Below, piece by piece: positions 30,040 through 38,680 of a stretch of 64,000 nucleotides of DNA. Position numbers and translations under genes: made by a program. Within the stretch, counting starts at the first letter, position 1. Each line of letters starts with the position of its first letter. The notes beneath the pieces are model-generated. The model saw only the letters and a list, made by a program, of their open reading frames with translations, made no database searches and was not told the DNA's origin. This DNA comes from Nocardioides malaquae (GTDB lineage Bacteria > Actinomycetota > Actinomycetes > Propionibacteriales > Nocardioidaceae). Where the stretch lies: contig NZ_JADCSA010000005.1 of the NCBI RefSeq assembly GCF_015070385.1, positions 186,001-250,000 on the forward strand. The letters run 5' to 3'.

Positions 30040-30879
30040 ATGAGCGGATCGGACTCGCCCCGGCTCGCGCCGGCGTACATGCAGCCCGGCGTCGTCTCGT
30101 TCACGGAGTTCCTGGGCGCCCAGGCGCCCGACCTGCTGCCGGCCCGCCGCGGGCTGCCCAGCGGTGACGCGGCGGGCCTCGCTCCCCACGCGACGACCAT
30201 CGTGGCCGCCACCTTCGAGGGTGGTGTGGTGATGGCGGGGGACCGCCGGGCCACGATGGGCAACATCATCGCCCAGCGCGACATCGAGAAGGTCTTCCCC
30301 GCCGACGAGTTCAGCGTGGTGGGCATCGCCGGCACCGCCGGTCTCGCCGTGGAGATGGTCCGGCTCTTCCAGACCGAGCTGGAGCACTACGAGAAGATCG
30401 AGGGCACCACGCTCTCCATGGACGGCAAGGCCAACCGGCTGGCCGCGCTGATCCGCAACAACCTCGGCATGGCGATGCAGGGACTGGCCGTCGTGCCGCT
30501 CTTCGCCGGCTTCGACCTCGCCGCCTCACAGGGGCGGATCTTCTCCTACGACGTGACCGGTGGGCGCTACGAGGAGACCGCGTTCCACGCCGTCGGCTCG
30601 GGGTCGCTCTTCGCGCGCGGGTCGCTCAAGAAGCTCTACCGCGACACCCTCGACGAGCAGGGGTGCGTCGCCGCTGCCCTCCAGGCGCTCTACGACGCCG
30701 CCGACGACGACTCCGCCACCGGCGGCCCCGACCTCACCCGGCGGATCTTCCCCGTGGTGCACGTGGTCACCGCCGACGGTGGACGCCGGTTGCCCGACGA
30801 GGTGGTCTCCGAGATCGCCGACCGGGTGATCGCCGGGCGGATGCGTCGCCCCGACGGCCCCGTCGCCGAGCTCACCTGA
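30040..30879 (+). CDS. prcB: 20S proteasome beta subunit
   Basis: Catalytic subunit of the 20S core. The 279-residue precursor has a 51-residue propeptide (ending LAPHA) that must be cleaved to expose the nucleophile Thr52 in [20 protein letters not shown] then carries the catalytic Asp and, further on, AQRDIEKVF the catalytic Lys. It starts directly after the pup stop codon, so expression is coupled. Confidence 0.96.
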   Translation: MSGSDSPRLAPAYMQPGVVSFTEFLGAQAPDLLPARRGLPSGDAAGLAPHATTIVAATFEGGVVMAGDRRATMGNIIAQRDIEKVFPADEFSVVGIAGTAGLAVEMVRLFQTELEHYEKIEGTTLSMDGKANRLAALIRNNLGMAMQGLAVVPLFAGFDLAASQGRIFSYDVTGGRYEETAFHAVGSGSLFARGSLKKLYRDTLDEQGCVAAALQALYDAADDDSATGGPDLTRRIFPVVHVVTADGGRRLPDEVVSEIADRVIAGRMRRPDGPVAELT

Positions 30880-30920
30880 CGCCTCCGCCACCCCTTCCGC
30901 CTGCCGAGGAGCCCCTGCCG

Positions 30921-31634
30921 ATGAGCACCCCGTTCTACGTGTCGCCCGAACAGATGATGAAGGACCGGGCCGACTTCGCCCGCAAGGGCATCGCCCGCGG
31001 CCGGTCCGTCGTCGTCGTCCAGTACGCCGACGGCGTGCTCTTCGCCACGGAGAACCCCTCGAAGGCGCTGCACAAGATCTCCGAGATCTACGACCGGATC
31101 GCCTTCGCGGCGGTGGGCCGCTACAACGAGTTCGAGAACCTCCGCATCGCCGGGGTGCGCCTGGCCGACATGCGGGGCTATGCCTACGACCGCCGCGACG
31201 TGACCGGCCGCGGCCTCGCCAACGCGTACGCCCAGACGCTCGGCACCGTCTTCAGTGCCGGTGGCGAGAAGCCCTACGAGGTCGAGCTGTTCGTCGCCGA
31301 GGTCGGTGACGACGCCTCCCAGGACCAGATCTACCGGCTCACCTACGACGGCCAGGTCGCCGACGAGCACCGCTACGCCGTGATGGGCGGCGCCGCCGAC
31401 GTCGTCGCGAAGCACCTCTCCGAACACTACCGCGAGGGCGGCACGCTGCAGGACGCCGTGCGCCTCGCCGTCGCGGCCCTCGGCCACTCCGAGCAGGGCG
31501 ACCGGCGACTCGACGTCGACGACCTGGAGGTCGCGGTGCTCGACCGGTCGCGCACCCAGGTGCGCAAGTTCCACCGGCTGCGCACCGAACGACTCGCGGC
31601 CCTGCTCGAGGCCACGGACGACACCGGGTCCTGA
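30921..31634 (+). CDS. prcA: 20S proteasome alpha subunit
   Basis: A 237-residue structural subunit that forms the outer rings and the gated entry pore. The N-terminal [23 protein letters not shown] is the alpha-type gate and helix H0 region; [19 protein letters not shown] follows. It lacks a catalytic Thr. ATG at 30921, 41 bp after prcB, same operon. Confidence 0.96.
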   Translation: MSTPFYVSPEQMMKDRADFARKGIARGRSVVVVQYADGVLFATENPSKALHKISEIYDRIAFAAVGRYNEFENLRIAGVRLADMRGYAYDRRDVTGRGLANAYAQTLGTVFSAGGEKPYEVELFVAEVGDDASQDQIYRLTYDGQVADEHRYAVMGGAADVVAKHLSEHYREGGTLQDAVRLAVAALGHSEQGDRRLDVDDLEVAVLDRSRTQVRKFHRLRTERLAALLEATDDTGS

Positions 31635-31661
31635 CAGCACCCACGGCGTGGCCCGTGCCCC

Positions 31662-31667
31662 TAGGGT
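31662..31667 (+). promoter_or_regulatory. -10-like box for pafA
   Basis: TAGGGT, 7 nt before the ATG at 31675; pafA probably has its own start site. Confidence 0.5.
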
Positions 31668-31674
31668 GGTCAGC

Positions 31675-33036
31675 ATGGACCGCAGGATCATGGGCATCGA
31701 GAACGAGTACGGGGTCACCTGCACGTTCGAGGGCCACCGGCGCCTGAGCCCGGACGAGGTGGCGCGCTACCTCTTCCGCAAGGTGGTCGCCTGGGGGCGC
31801 AGCAGCAACGTGTTCCTCGCCAACGGCGCGCGGCTCTACCTCGACGTGGGCAGCCACCCGGAGTACGCCACGCCCGAGTGCGACTCGGTGGAGGACCTCG
31901 TCGTCCACGACAAGGCCGGCGAGCGGATCCTCGAGGAGCTGATGCTCGACGCGCAGGACCGCCTGCGTGACGAGGGCATCAAGGGAGACATCTACCTCTT
32001 CAAGAACAACACCGACTCCGGGGGCAACTCCTACGGGTGCCACGAGAACTACCTCGTGGCGCGGCAGGGCGAGTTCGGTGCGCTCGCCGACGTGCTGATC
32101 CCGTTCCTCGTGTCGCGCCAGATCCTGGTCGGCGCAGGCAAGGTGATGCAGACCCCGCGCGGGGCCTCGTACGCGATCTCCCAACGCGCCGAGCACATCT
32201 GGGAGGGGGTCTCGAGCGCCACCACCCGGAGTCGACCGATCATCAACACCCGCGACGAGCCGCATGCCGACGCCGAACGGTTCCGACGGCTCCACGTCAT
32301 CGTGGGTGACTCCAACATGAGCGAGACGACGACCCTGCTGAAGGTGGCGTCGTGCGACCTGGTCCTGAGGATGATCGAGGACGGCGTCGTGATGCGCGAC
32401 CTCGCCCTGGAGAACCCGATCCGCGCGATCCGCGAGATCGCCAGTGACATCACCTGCCGCCGCAAGGTGCGCCTGGCCAACGGCCGCGAGGCGACCGCGG
32501 TCGAGATCCAGTCCGAGTACCTGCAGCGCGCCCTCGACCACGTCGACCGCCGGGGCCTGCGTACCCCGACCATCGACCGGGCGCTCGACCTGTGGGAGCG
32601 CACCCTCAAGGCCATCGAGTCCGACGACCTCAGCATGGTGGAGCGTGAGATCGACTGGGTCATCAAGCGCCGTCTGATCGAGCGCTACCGCAACGTGCAC
32701 GACCTCCCGTTGGGGCACCCGCGGGTGGCCCAGCTCGACCTCGCCTACCACGACATCCGACGCGACCGCGGTCTCTTCCACCTCCTCGACGCCCGTGGAG
32801 CGGTGGCCCGGGTGACCGACGACGCCACCGTCCAGCTCGCGAAGGACCGCCCGCCCCAGACCACCCGCGCCAAGCTGCGCGGCGACTTCATCCGCCACGC
32901 GCAGGAGCAGCAACGCGACTTCACCGTCGACTGGGTGCACCTCAAGCTCAACGACCAGGCCCAGCGCACCGTGCTCTGCAAGGACCCCTTCCGCTCCGTC
33001 GACGAGCGCGTCGAGCGCCTCATCGCCGGGATGTGA
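31675..33036 (+). CDS. pafA: Pup--protein ligase
   Basis: A 453-residue glutamine-synthetase-like ligase that activates the Pup C-terminal Glu with ATP and joins it to substrate lysines. [11 protein letters not shown] (3-13) carries the metal-binding Glu residues. [18 protein letters not shown] and [10 protein letters not shown] align with Dop, but the Dop-specific loop is absent, which separates the two paralogues. A C-terminal domain of about 70 residues binds Pup. Confidence 0.97.
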   Translation: MDRRIMGIENEYGVTCTFEGHRRLSPDEVARYLFRKVVAWGRSSNVFLANGARLYLDVGSHPEYATPECDSVEDLVVHDKAGERILEELMLDAQDRLRDEGIKGDIYLFKNNTDSGGNSYGCHENYLVARQGEFGALADVLIPFLVSRQILVGAGKVMQTPRGASYAISQRAEHIWEGVSSATTRSRPIINTRDEPHADAERFRRLHVIVGDSNMSETTTLLKVASCDLVLRMIEDGVVMRDLALENPIRAIREIASDITCRRKVRLANGREATAVEIQSEYLQRALDHVDRRGLRTPTIDRALDLWERTLKAIESDDLSMVEREIDWVIKRRLIERYRNVHDLPLGHPRVAQLDLAYHDIRRDRGLFHLLDARGAVARVTDDATVQLAKDRPPQTTRAKLRGDFIRHAQEQQRDFTVDWVHLKLNDQAQRTVLCKDPFRSVDERVERLIAGM

Positions 33037-33108
33037 CGCGTCCCGTCGCGCTCAGGGGTCGACGGCTAGTGTGTGCTGCGGTCACGCACCCACCCGAAAG
33101 GCAACACC

Positions 33109-34149
33109 GTGTCATTGCGCCGTACCCTCACTGCCGCTGCCGTCAGCCTCGGCATGCTCACCCTGGCCGCCTGCGGCGACAAAGCTGCCGAGGGAGGCCC
33201 CGGGTTGGACGCCGTCACGATCGAGGCTGAGCCCGGCACGGCTCCGACGGTGGAGTTCGGCGACGAGAAGCTGGACCCGGCCGAGACCGAGACCAAGGTG
33301 CTCGTCGAGGGCGACGGCGAGGAGACCGCCATCGGCGACATGGTCACCACCTACATCTGGGTCGGCAACGGCTTCGACCGCAAGGAGGTGCTCAACACCT
33401 ACGAAGCGGGTGAGCCCGAGCGCATCGAGCTGGTCGACGGCCTCTTCCCGGGCCTGAAGGAGGGGCTCGTCGGCCACAAGGTCGGCTCGATCGTGGCCGT
33501 GGCCTCCACCGCCGAGGACGCCTTCGGTGAGGGCGGCAACCCCGCCCTGGGGATCGGTGACGGCGACAGCGTGCTCTTCGTGACCGAGATCGTCTCCAAG
33601 CTCTCCGACGACGAGGTGAAGAAGTTCAAGGCGGACGAGAAGAAGGCCACCGAGCAGCAGGAGAAGCAGGCGAAGAAGGTCGAGCGAGCCACCAAGAACG
33701 CTCCCGACGCCGCCTCCGGGACCCCTGTGGACCCGGCCGGCTGGGCGCCTGAGGTCACCTACCCCAAGGGCAAGGGCAAGGTGCCCACCTTCGACTTCTC
33801 CGGGGCCCCGAAGCCCAACGGCAAGCTCCAGGTCACCCAGCTCATCGAGGGTGAGGGCAAGAAGGTCAAGGCCGGACAGACCCTCGTCGTCCACTACGTC
33901 GGGCAGGTCTTCGGTGCCGAGCAGCCCTTCGACTCCTCCTACAGCCGCAACGAGCCCGCCTCCTTCCCGATCGGCGTGGGCCAGGTTGTCCAGGGCTGGG
34001 ACCAGGCCCTCGTCGGCCAGAAGGTCGGGTCGCGCGTGATCGTCCAGATCCCGCCGGAGCTCGGCTACGGTGAGGCCGGCAACGAGGGTGCGGGCATCAA
34101 GGGCACCGACACCATCGTCTTCGCCGTCGACATCCTCGCCGCCGTCTGA
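33109..34149 (+). CDS. FKBP-type peptidyl-prolyl isomerase lipoprotein
   Basis: A 346-residue exported protein-folding catalyst. The lipobox LTLAAC (Cys22) follows a short basic signal. The region around residues 60-165 is a degenerate FKBP domain, then a Lys/Glu-rich linker, and a C-terminal FKBP domain (TLVVHYVGQVFGAEQPFDSSY, then GQVVQGWDQAL) with the usual active-site aromatics. GTG at 33109 is preferred over 33073 because the signal peptide then begins correctly and GAAAGGC precedes it. Lies between pafA and pafB. Confidence 0.9.
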   Translation: MSLRRTLTAAAVSLGMLTLAACGDKAAEGGPGLDAVTIEAEPGTAPTVEFGDEKLDPAETETKVLVEGDGEETAIGDMVTTYIWVGNGFDRKEVLNTYEAGEPERIELVDGLFPGLKEGLVGHKVGSIVAVASTAEDAFGEGGNPALGIGDGDSVLFVTEIVSKLSDDEVKKFKADEKKATEQQEKQAKKVERATKNAPDAASGTPVDPAGWAPEVTYPKGKGKVPTFDFSGAPKPNGKLQVTQLIEGEGKKVKAGQTLVVHYVGQVFGAEQPFDSSYSRNEPASFPIGVGQVVQGWDQALVGQKVGSRVIVQIPPELGYGEAGNEGAGIKGTDTIVFAVDILAAV

Positions 34150-34199
34150 CCCACACCTCTGCGTACGCCGCCGGACCAGCAGGCGGGAAGGAGCGACAC

Positions 34200-35186
34200 G
34201 TGTCCCGTCGTCGTAGTGAGCGCCTGCTCAACCTCCTGATCATGCTGCTGGTCCAGCGGCGTTTCGTGCCCAAGGAACGGATCCGGGAGGTGCTTTACCC
34301 CGACGCCGAGGGTGACGCCTTCGACCGGATGTTCGATCGCGACAAGGAGGAGCTGCGGGCCCTGGGCATCCCCATCGAGGTCGGCTCGCTCTCGACCTTC
34401 CACGACGACGAGGTCGGTTACCGGATCCGACCCGACGACCTGGCGCTGCCCGAGATCAGCCTCACCGCCGAGGAGGCCTCGGTGCTCACCCTGGCGGGCA
34501 AGGTCTGGCACCACGCCCGCCTCGCGGACACGACCGCCACCGCCCTGCGCAAGCTGATGCCGGCCCTGCCGGCGTCCGAACAACCGGCTCCGGCCGTCGC
34601 TGAGCCCGTCATCGGCGCCGAGGAACCCAGCTTCGAGGCCTTCTGGACCGCCATCCAGGAGCGGCGTCGGGTGACCTTCGACTACCGCAAGTCAGGAGCC
34701 GCCGATGGCTCGGCTCGTCGCGTCGAGCCGTGGGGGCTGCTGCGACACTCGGGCCGCTGGTACGTCGTGGGTCAGGACCTGGACCTGGGGGAGGAGCGGA
34801 TCTTCCGGCTCTCCCGTGTGCAGGGGTCCTGCACCCTGGGCCGCACGCCTGACGCCTACCGGGTGCCCGACGACCTCGACCTGCGGGAGGTGGCGACCCG
34901 CCTGCAGCCGCGCACCGAGACGACGAGGGCCCAGCTCCTGCTACGCGCCGGGGCGGGACACGCGTTGCGGCAGCGCGGCACCACGGTGGCCCACGGCGTG
35001 ATCGGCCCTGACGGCGGAGACGGCTGGGACCGGGTGGAGTGCGAGGCAGACGTCGCCACCCTGGCCGACGAGGTGCTCACGCTGGGCGTGAATGCCTTCG
35101 TCGAGTCTCCGGAGAGCCTGCGCGGCCTCGTCCGGCAGCGGCTCACCGCGTTGGCTGAGCTGCTCGACGCGGGAGGTGCCTCGTGA
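34200..35186 (+). CDS. pafB: WYL-domain transcriptional regulator PafB
   Basis: A 328-residue regulator. N-terminal winged helix-turn-helix (RRRSERLLNLLIMLL), WYL sensor domain around residues 155-230 (VTFDYRKSG, EPWGLLRHSGRWYVVG) and a C-terminal WCX extension. In mycobacteria PafB and PafC act as a heterodimer that turns on most of the RecA-independent DNA damage genes. GTG at 34200 follows GGGAAGGAG. Its stop overlaps the pafC start (GTGA). Confidence 0.93.
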   Translation: MSRRRSERLLNLLIMLLVQRRFVPKERIREVLYPDAEGDAFDRMFDRDKEELRALGIPIEVGSLSTFHDDEVGYRIRPDDLALPEISLTAEEASVLTLAGKVWHHARLADTTATALRKLMPALPASEQPAPAVAEPVIGAEEPSFEAFWTAIQERRRVTFDYRKSGAADGSARRVEPWGLLRHSGRWYVVGQDLDLGEERIFRLSRVQGSCTLGRTPDAYRVPDDLDLREVATRLQPRTETTRAQLLLRAGAGHALRQRGTTVAHGVIGPDGGDGWDRVECEADVATLADEVLTLGVNAFVESPESLRGLVRQRLTALAELLDAGGAS

Positions 35187-36163
35187 GCCGGGCCGGGACG
35201 GGTGCGCGTGACCAGGTGGCGCGTCTGCTCACCCTGGTCCCCCTGCTGCACAGCCGTGACGGGCTGAGGCTGCAGGAGGCGGCCGACCTGCTCGGCACCA
35301 CCACGACCCAGGTCCTCAACGACCTCCGGGTGCTCTGGATGTGCGGACTACCCGGCGGACTGACCGACGACCTCATCGACGTCGACATGGAGGCGCTCGA
35401 GGACGACGGCGCCGCCGGGGTCATCCACGTCTCCAACGCCGACTACCTCACGCGACCGGTCCGACTCTCGGCCACCGAGGCGACGGCCCTGGTCGTGGCC
35501 CTGCGGGCCGTGCGCGACTCCTCGTCGGAGGAGACCCGCGCCATCGTCGACAACGTCATCGCCAAGCTCGAGGTCGCCGTCGGTCACGAGGCCCCGAGCT
35601 CCCGGGTCGCCGTCGAACCGTCGGCGCCGGCGCTGCAGGGCGTACGGGCCACAATCGACCAGGCGCTGCGGGAGGAACGCCAGCTGCGGCTCTCCTACTG
35701 GGTGCCGTCGCGTGACGAGGTCAGCGAACGGACCGTCGACCCCGTGCGCGTCGCCGAGGTCAACGGCGTCGCCTACCTGGAGGCCTGGTGCCACAGCGCC
35801 GAGGACCGAAGGGTCTTCCGCCTGGACCGCATGCAGCAGGTGGAGCTCGGTTCACCCGCCGACCGCGCGGCACCGGTGACCGAGGAGACGCTGTCGGCTG
35901 AGCTCTTCCGGTTCTCCGAGGAGGCCCTCACCGTGACCCTGCGGCTGGCTCCCAAGGCCCGGTGGGTGCCGGAGTACTACCCGGTCGAGGAGGTGCGCGA
36001 CCTGGCGGACGGACACCTCGAGGTCGACCTGAGGGTGCTGGACGTCGCCTGGCTGCGCCAGCTGGTGCTGCGCCTCGCCCCGCACGCCACCGTCGTCGGC
36101 CCCGAATCGGTGCGCGACGACCTGAGGGCCGCCGTGGACGCCGTGCTGGCCCTGAACCCCTGA
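35183..36163 (+). CDS. pafC: WYL-domain transcriptional regulator PafC
   Basis: A 326-residue paralogue of PafB. HTH at the N-terminus (VARLLTLVPLLHSRDGLRL), WYL domain around 165-225 (RLSYWVPSRDE, GVAYLEAWCHSAEDRRVFRLDR) and WCX domain. The overlap with pafB and the shared architecture indicate the two proteins are made together and act as a pair. Despite their names, they are not needed for pupylation itself. Confidence 0.93.
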   Translation: MSRAGTGARDQVARLLTLVPLLHSRDGLRLQEAADLLGTTTTQVLNDLRVLWMCGLPGGLTDDLIDVDMEALEDDGAAGVIHVSNADYLTRPVRLSATEATALVVALRAVRDSSSEETRAIVDNVIAKLEVAVGHEAPSSRVAVEPSAPALQGVRATIDQALREERQLRLSYWVPSRDEVSERTVDPVRVAEVNGVAYLEAWCHSAEDRRVFRLDRMQQVELGSPADRAAPVTEETLSAELFRFSEEALTVTLRLAPKARWVPEYYPVEEVRDLADGHLEVDLRVLDVAWLRQLVLRLAPHATVVGPESVRDDLRAAVDAVLALNP

Positions 36164-36171
36164 TCCGGGAG

Positions 36172-36177
36172 TAGGAT
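36172..36177 (+). promoter_or_regulatory. Possible -10 box for tatA
   Basis: TAGGAT, 33 nt before the tatA ATG, with a GAGG ribosome site near the start. Confidence 0.35.
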
Positions 36178-36210
36178 CACCACGACGTTTTCACCGAACC
36201 GAGGATTGCC

Positions 36211-36465
36211 ATGCACTCGCTGCTCCTGACTCCCATGATCGGCCTCGGCGCTCCCGAGCTGATCATCATCGCCCTCGTGATCGTGCTGCTCTTCGGCGCC
36301 GCCAAGCTGCCGGAGCTGGCCCGGGGCAGTGGGCGCGCCCTGCGCATCTTCAAGGCCGAGACCAAGGGACTCCGCAGCGACGACGACACCAAGATTTCCG
36401 CAGAGCAGGTCGACGACGACGTGATCGACGCGGAGACGCCGCCCCGCCGCGACGACACCGTCTGA
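36211..36465 (+). CDS. tatA: Sec-independent translocase subunit TatA
   Basis: An 84-residue membrane protein. One N-terminal helix ([22 protein letters not shown]), the conserved FG hinge, an amphipathic helix and an acidic, disordered tail. It oligomerises to form the twin-arginine translocation pore with TatC, encoded 10 bp downstream. An SRRGLLA-bearing small protein elsewhere in the window is a candidate client. Confidence 0.95.
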   Translation: MHSLLLTPMIGLGAPELIIIALVIVLLFGAAKLPELARGSGRALRIFKAETKGLRSDDDTKISAEQVDDDVIDAETPPRRDDTV

Positions 36466-36475
36466 CCACGCCCCG

Positions 36476-37315
36476 GTGCTACGAGGTTTCCTCCGGCTGC
36501 TGAAGGGTGCCCCGCAGCAGCCGATCGGGCCTGACGGTCGCATGCCGCTGGGCGACCACCTGAGGGAGTTGCGCGCCCGCCTGCTGCGCTCGGTCCTCGT
36601 CTTCGTGGTCGTCTTCATCGGCGCGCTCTTCGTCTATGAGTCACTGCTGCTCGAGCTCGTCATGGCGCCCTACAACGACGCCCGTGAAGTGCTCGGCGCC
36701 GACGTGGAGACCAAGGCGTACATGAGCGGTGCGACAGGGCCCCTCATGCTCCTGCTCAAGCTGTCGGCCGTGGCCGCGATCGTGGCGACCAGCCCATACT
36801 GGCTCTACCAGATCTGGGCCTTCATCCTTCCCGGCCTCCACCAGAAGGAGAAGAAGTGGTCGCGCATCTTCGCCGCCGTCGCGGGTCCGCTCTTCCTGGG
36901 TGGCGTGGCTCTGGGCTACTACGTACTGCCCAAGGGGCTGGAGGTCCTCATCGACTTCACCCCCGCCCAGATGGAGAACCTGGTCGAGTTCGGCGAATAC
37001 TTCTCCTTCTTCACCCGCATGCTGCTGGTCTTCGGCATCGCGATGGAGATCCCCCTCTTCGTGGTGATGCTGAGCCTCGCCGGGGTCATCTCCGGCTCGA
37101 CCCTGGGCCGCTACCGGCCGTGGATCATCGTCGGGACCTTCCTCTTCGCGGCCGTTGCGACTCCCTCCACCGACCCGTTCTCGATGTTGGCGCTCGCCCT
37201 GCCGATGGTGCTCCTCTTCCTGGCGGCCGAGGTGCTGGCCCGCTTCATCGACCGGTTCCGGCGCGCCAAGCAGACCGCTGCGGCGCTGGGCGACGACGAG
37301 CTCTCCCCGCTGTGA
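36476..37315 (+). CDS. tatC: Sec-independent translocase subunit TatC
   Basis: A 279-residue six-helix membrane receptor for twin-arginine signals. The motif MPLGDHLRELRARLLRS (23-39) contains the signal-binding region, and FGIAMEIPLFVVM and DPFSMLALALPM lie in later helices. GTG at 36476, separated from tatA by 10 bp. The stop overlaps the start of the following small gene (GTGA). Confidence 0.95.
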   Translation: MLRGFLRLLKGAPQQPIGPDGRMPLGDHLRELRARLLRSVLVFVVVFIGALFVYESLLLELVMAPYNDAREVLGADVETKAYMSGATGPLMLLLKLSAVAAIVATSPYWLYQIWAFILPGLHQKEKKWSRIFAAVAGPLFLGGVALGYYVLPKGLEVLIDFTPAQMENLVEFGEYFSFFTRMLLVFGIAMEIPLFVVMLSLAGVISGSTLGRYRPWIIVGTFLFAAVATPSTDPFSMLALALPMVLLFLAAEVLARFIDRFRRAKQTAAALGDDELSPL

Positions 37316-37758
37316 CCCCCGAGCGCCCCCTCACGCTGACGGAGATCGACCCCTTCGACCTCCCCGAGTGGTTGGGCGAGGAACGCGTGGTCTGGGCACC
37401 CCAGGACGGGCTCAGCACCGGCCACCTGGTTCCGGGACGGCTCACTGCCAGCCCGGGTGAGGCCGCGGCACCGGCGCCGGACTCCCTGCCCTGCGACCTC
37501 CTCGCCGTCGACGAGGCCTATCCGACGGCGGTGACCGAGCCCGACCTCCGAGTCCGGGCCCACCAGGTGTGGAAGCACGGCCAGGTCCTGCTCACGACCT
37601 CGCAGGAGCGACTCACGCTGGCCGTGCCCGGCACCTCGTTCACCGCCGACCGCACCCTCGAGTGCCTGCACCGACTCGCACTCGCGGTGGGGGCCCGCAG
37701 TGATCACTTCTCGGCCCTGCTGAGCCTGGGCAGCCGCAGCTCCACGCACCGCGGCTAG
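37312..37758 (+). CDS. Conserved hypothetical protein after tatC
   Basis: A 148-residue protein with no recognised domain. The N-terminal PLTLTEIDPFDLPEWLG and a middle LPCDLLAVDEAYP look like a soluble globular fold. No signal or membrane segment. Its GTG start overlaps the tatC stop, so it is translationally coupled with the Tat genes, but a role in export is only guilt by association. Confidence 0.7.
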   Translation: MTPERPLTLTEIDPFDLPEWLGEERVVWAPQDGLSTGHLVPGRLTASPGEAAAPAPDSLPCDLLAVDEAYPTAVTEPDLRVRAHQVWKHGQVLLTTSQERLTLAVPGTSFTADRTLECLHRLALAVGARSDHFSALLSLGSRSSTHRG

Positions 37759-37786
37759 GTTGCCGAGCCCGGCGTCGCCCAGCCGT

Positions 37787-37792
37787 TAGGGT
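37787..37792 (+). promoter_or_regulatory. -10-like box for the lipid kinase gene
   Basis: TAGGGT, 6 nt before the GTG at 37799. Confidence 0.5.
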
Positions 37793-37798
37793 CGAGCC

Positions 37799-38680
37799 GT
37801 GGCAACCCCGGACCGCACCGTCGCCCTGCTGGTGAGCCCCTTCGTCGGCCCCGGAGGTGGGCACCGTCTGCGGGGTCGGGTCGCCGAGCGACTCCGGGCC
37901 GGCGGCTGCGCCGTGCGCCACCTCTGGCCCCGCGACGTCGAGGACGTCGCCCCGCGGGTCCGCGCCGCGGTCGCAGCGGGCGCTGAGGCCGTCGTCGTGG
38001 TCGGTGGCGACGGGACCTTCCACCAGGCGCTGCAGGCGGTGGCCGGCACCGCCGTGCCTCTGGGGCTGGTGCCGGCCGGCACCGGCAACGACGTGGCGCG
38101 CCACCTCGACCTTCCTCGGGACGACGTCGACGCCGCGGTCGACGTGGTGCTGCGCGGAAGGACGAGCGTGCTCGACGCCGCGCGAGCCGGCGACCGTTGG
38201 TTCATGACCGTACTGGCCGCCGGCTTCGACGCGGTGGTCAACGAACGCGCCAACCGCATGGCCTGGCCGCGAGGCCACTCCCGCTACACGTTGGCCACCC
38301 TCGCGGAGCTGCGCACCTTCCGACCGCTGCCCTACGTGCTGGAGCTCGACGGTCGCACCCTGCGCCTGGACGCCATGCTGGTGGCGGTCGGCAACGGGCC
38401 CAGCTTCGGCGGCGGTCTGCGCATCTGCGAGGGCGCCGACCTGCACGACGGGCTGCTCGACGTCGTCGTGATCCGTCCCGTGTCGCGGGCGGAGCTGGTG
38501 CGCACCTACCCGAAGCTCTACCGCGGGACCCACACCTCGCACCCGCAGTACGAGCACCACCGGGTCCGTCGCGTGACCGTCGCTGCCCCCGGGGTGGTCG
38601 GTTATGCCGACGGGGAGAGACTGGGAGCGTTGCCCCTGACGATCGAGTGCGTCCCCGACGCAGTGAAGGTGTTCACATGA
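37799..38680 (+). CDS. Diacylglycerol/lipid kinase family protein (YegS/DgkB type)
   Basis: A 293-residue soluble lipid kinase. GGDGTFHQAL (69-78) is the nucleotide-binding glycine motif and VPAGTGNDVA (91-100) the catalytic region; the C-terminal beta domain ends the fold. It probably phosphorylates diacylglycerol or a related lipid at the membrane surface. Its stop overlaps the ATG of the helicase gene (ATGA), giving an unusual lipid kinase/RNA helicase pair as in other actinobacteria. Confidence 0.9.
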   Translation: MATPDRTVALLVSPFVGPGGGHRLRGRVAERLRAGGCAVRHLWPRDVEDVAPRVRAAVAAGAEAVVVVGGDGTFHQALQAVAGTAVPLGLVPAGTGNDVARHLDLPRDDVDAAVDVVLRGRTSVLDAARAGDRWFMTVLAAGFDAVVNERANRMAWPRGHSRYTLATLAELRTFRPLPYVLELDGRTLRLDAMLVAVGNGPSFGGGLRICEGADLHDGLLDVVVIRPVSRAELVRTYPKLYRGTHTSHPQYEHHRVRRVTVAAPGVVGYADGERLGALPLTIECVPDAVKVFT